This document shows, piece by piece, positions 62,125 to 64,000 of a DNA stretch of 64,000 nucleotides. Source of the stretch: Litoditis marina (lineage: Eukaryota; Nematoda; Chromadorea; Rhabditida; Rhabditidae); NCBI GenBank assembly GCA_964036275.1, contig OZ038436.1, positions 22,471,904 through 22,535,903 of the forward strand, in the 5' to 3' direction. Below the pieces are notes generated by a model. The model did no database searches. It was given only the letters and a program-made list of their open reading frames with translations, and had not been told where the DNA came from. The position numbers and the translations under genes are program-made. Positions within the stretch are counted from its first letter, which is position 1; each line of letters begins with the position of its first letter.

Positions 62125-62171
62125 AATTACAACGAAAATGTGCCGGAATCGAACTACAAACACAACATGTC
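62125..62171. repeat. Partial dispersed GTAGTTTGATC-type element
   Basis: Contains ATTACAACG and GGAATCGAACTACAAACACA; a shortened copy in intron 2 of copy C. Confidence 0.45.
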
Positions 62172-64000
62172 AGTAGAAGTAACACATGAGCCTTAGATCG
62201 CAAAATTGTTTTCTCAGTTTTTCACTATAACGTTCACTTCTGCGTTCACATTTTGTTTTCTCATAATTTTTTTTAGGTAGTTGTAGTAATCTCATCAAAA
62301 ACGAGTATCAAGTTTGAACGAGGGTTAACATGACATGTACAAAATTACAGATCAGAGGAATCGCGTTCTTCTTATGTGGTTTTGTCCGTTTCCTCTACTT
62401 GTGGAAATATTTGGAATTTCCGACAACTTCACTCGACTGTTTTCTGTTTTGCCCGTATGCAATACCCTTGTTTATTGCAGGTAGTTCTAGGAAATAAAAG
62501 GATTGGAAAACACGAATGGTACATTAGTAATATTATTATTATCTTTATAGAGTGAGCACGTATGTGATCTTTGAGTAGTTTCATTGCGCATAAAATTGGG
62601 GTATCTAGGTACTTATGAGACGAAGCTTCTCTAACTTTATGTGCATTATAGTAAAACAGTAGTACCTACGGATGAATTCTAACATTCAAGATTGGTTTTA
62701 TTCACGTTATTTTGTTGCAATATGATAGGGTCGACGTGTAGTGTACACTGCAGCTTTTCAGGTGTTCTGATTTCCACCTTCAATATCATGCTATCGATAG
62801 AAGGAGCTGCGGCGTTGTGTTTACCATCTTGGTACTACCGTACCTGGAAAGATAGACAGAAGACGTATATGTGTGTGTTTGGATTTTCTCTGTCCATCGT
62901 GAGTTTCCCGGGACGAGAATAATGATGTTTCTTGAAATCGTACACATGGTCACACCTAATTATGACGTTCAGAGTTCACATACTCAATCGTATTTCACGT
63001 TTACTACCATTCGCATCACATTTAATAGTTCTCTATATGTTTCTATTAGTAGAATATATCCGAGCATGATCTACGTTTGCATATGGAACAGGTGAACAAA
63101 TTCGGATAATAGAAGGGATGTAATTTGATAGTCTGATGTAGATTATCTACCATTTTCCGATCACATCAACTTCAAGAAGCCCGCTATCTAGGACTCACTC
63201 ATTTAGTGAAAAAAAGAATAATGAATACGTGTTTACTAGTCTATTCTGCATTGTTACGAATCATGGAAATCTCATTTCACATTCAGACATTGACTGTACT
63301 TGCCGGTCTATTTTGTTACTTCATCGACAACAACGATCTACCAGTCACGTTGTGCACGGGTCCTGAAATATTCAGTGTCACATTCGAATGCGTTTTCGAC
63401 GTAATCAACGCTACATCCTACGTCGTCTGTTTTGTGGTTCTAATCGGAGTTTCTGTGATAACAAATAAGGTGACACAATGCATACATCCTACACAAACTG
63501 TTGGACACGTGTATTTTGGCTAAGCCAGAAATGGACGTTTCCAGTTTTCAAGAGAAGGGTTTGATTCAAGAAAATCCCCAACATTATACTACAACATGCT
63601 GAGGTTCATAAAAAGCGAAACATGGAGACTGTACCCACAACTGTTGTTTCTTGCGCGAAATAGGGTGTTTTGCATACTTTCTGACGGCCTGATGAACATT
63701 TCTCTCTATCCGTCTATCTATCTCTCTCGCTTCTTCGCTCTTCTCTCCAATTCATCTTATTCGATTTCAATTCAGACAACCGTGTGTAACACACTTAGCT
63801 TTTTTCACAGATATAATATTTATCTGTTTTAGGTATAATAAACAGCTTCTATGTTCTGCACACCTCGCTCAGCCTACCCATTCATATTTATTTCCGAAAA
63901 GATTTCCGACAACAATTTTTCAAGCTGTTTTCATTCGCGAAAGTCACTACAAAAGTGTTTTTCATGAAAACTCCGACCACCATTTGAACAATTGTTCTGT

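Larger units (their letters stand above)
61060..63987 (+). pseudogene. Srsx-like chemoreceptor, copy C, lacking the TM6 exon
   Basis: Exons equivalent to copies A and B: 61060-61062 (bare ATG), 61806-61982, 62351-62480, 62762-62898, 63287-63469 and the final exon 63833-63987 with stop TGA. All are open, with TM3 MLSIEGAAALCLPSWYYR and TM7 HTSLSLPIHIYFRKDFRQQ. The 142-base exon for TM6 that should follow 63469 is absent: only 363 bases separate the flanking exons and none encodes the conserved TNLIGC...LPT segment. Splicing 63469 directly to 63833 shifts the frame and meets TAA at once. Copy C therefore looks like a recent pseudogene by exon loss, unless a highly diverged exon was missed. Confidence 0.7.

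Noticed and set aside
1..64000. CRISPR arrays, operons with ribosome binding sites, prokaryotic elements
   Set aside because: The sequence is clearly eukaryotic; no regularly spaced repeat array or bacterial gene organisation was seen.

Overview
The window is nuclear DNA from a nematode, most likely a rhabditid. The evidence is AT-rich sequence, introns with GTRAGT donors and TTTCAG acceptors, nematode-restricted gene families (Patched-related protein, two chemoreceptor families, a DEG-3-like acetylcholine receptor subunit), and introns and intergenic DNA full of small foldback elements. Species cannot be named. I assembled exon models by hand from splice sites and reading-phase continuity; no alignment or search was run.

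Layout. 0.2-1.9 kb (-): internal exons of a Patched-related (PTR) gene that leaves the window on the left and whose 5' exons are not found. 8.7-9.6 kb (+): a two-exon secreted Thr/Ser/Glu-rich protein with a TATA box and poly(A) signal. 10.8-15.2 kb (-): an 11-exon secreted helical protein, possibly related to nematode FAR lipid-binding proteins. 16.9-21.8 and 26.6-30.6 kb (+): two tandem 10-exon Srd-type chemoreceptor genes with identical intron phases. 31.4-33.2 kb (-): pyroglutamyl-peptidase I. 36.5-44.7 kb (-): a complete 16-exon alpha-type nicotinic receptor subunit of DEG-3-like character, with a possible alternative first exon. 45.1-50.4 kb: mostly repeats and no convincing gene. 50.4-64 kb (+): three tandem paralogs of an Srsx-like chemoreceptor. 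The first is intact, the second carries a LINE, MITEs and a shifted splice acceptor, and the third lacks the TM6 exon.

Together this is a sensory/neuronal gene neighbourhood with birth-and-death evolution of receptors. The most unusual items are: the start-codon-only first exon of the Srsx-like family; the graded decay of its three copies; a 421-bp element with perfect TIRs and a 6-bp target duplication whose interior is a CTCGAAAA satellite; a three-copy MITE family, one copy ending 6 bp from a splice acceptor; several long foldbacks; and two phase-compatible first exons for the receptor subunit.
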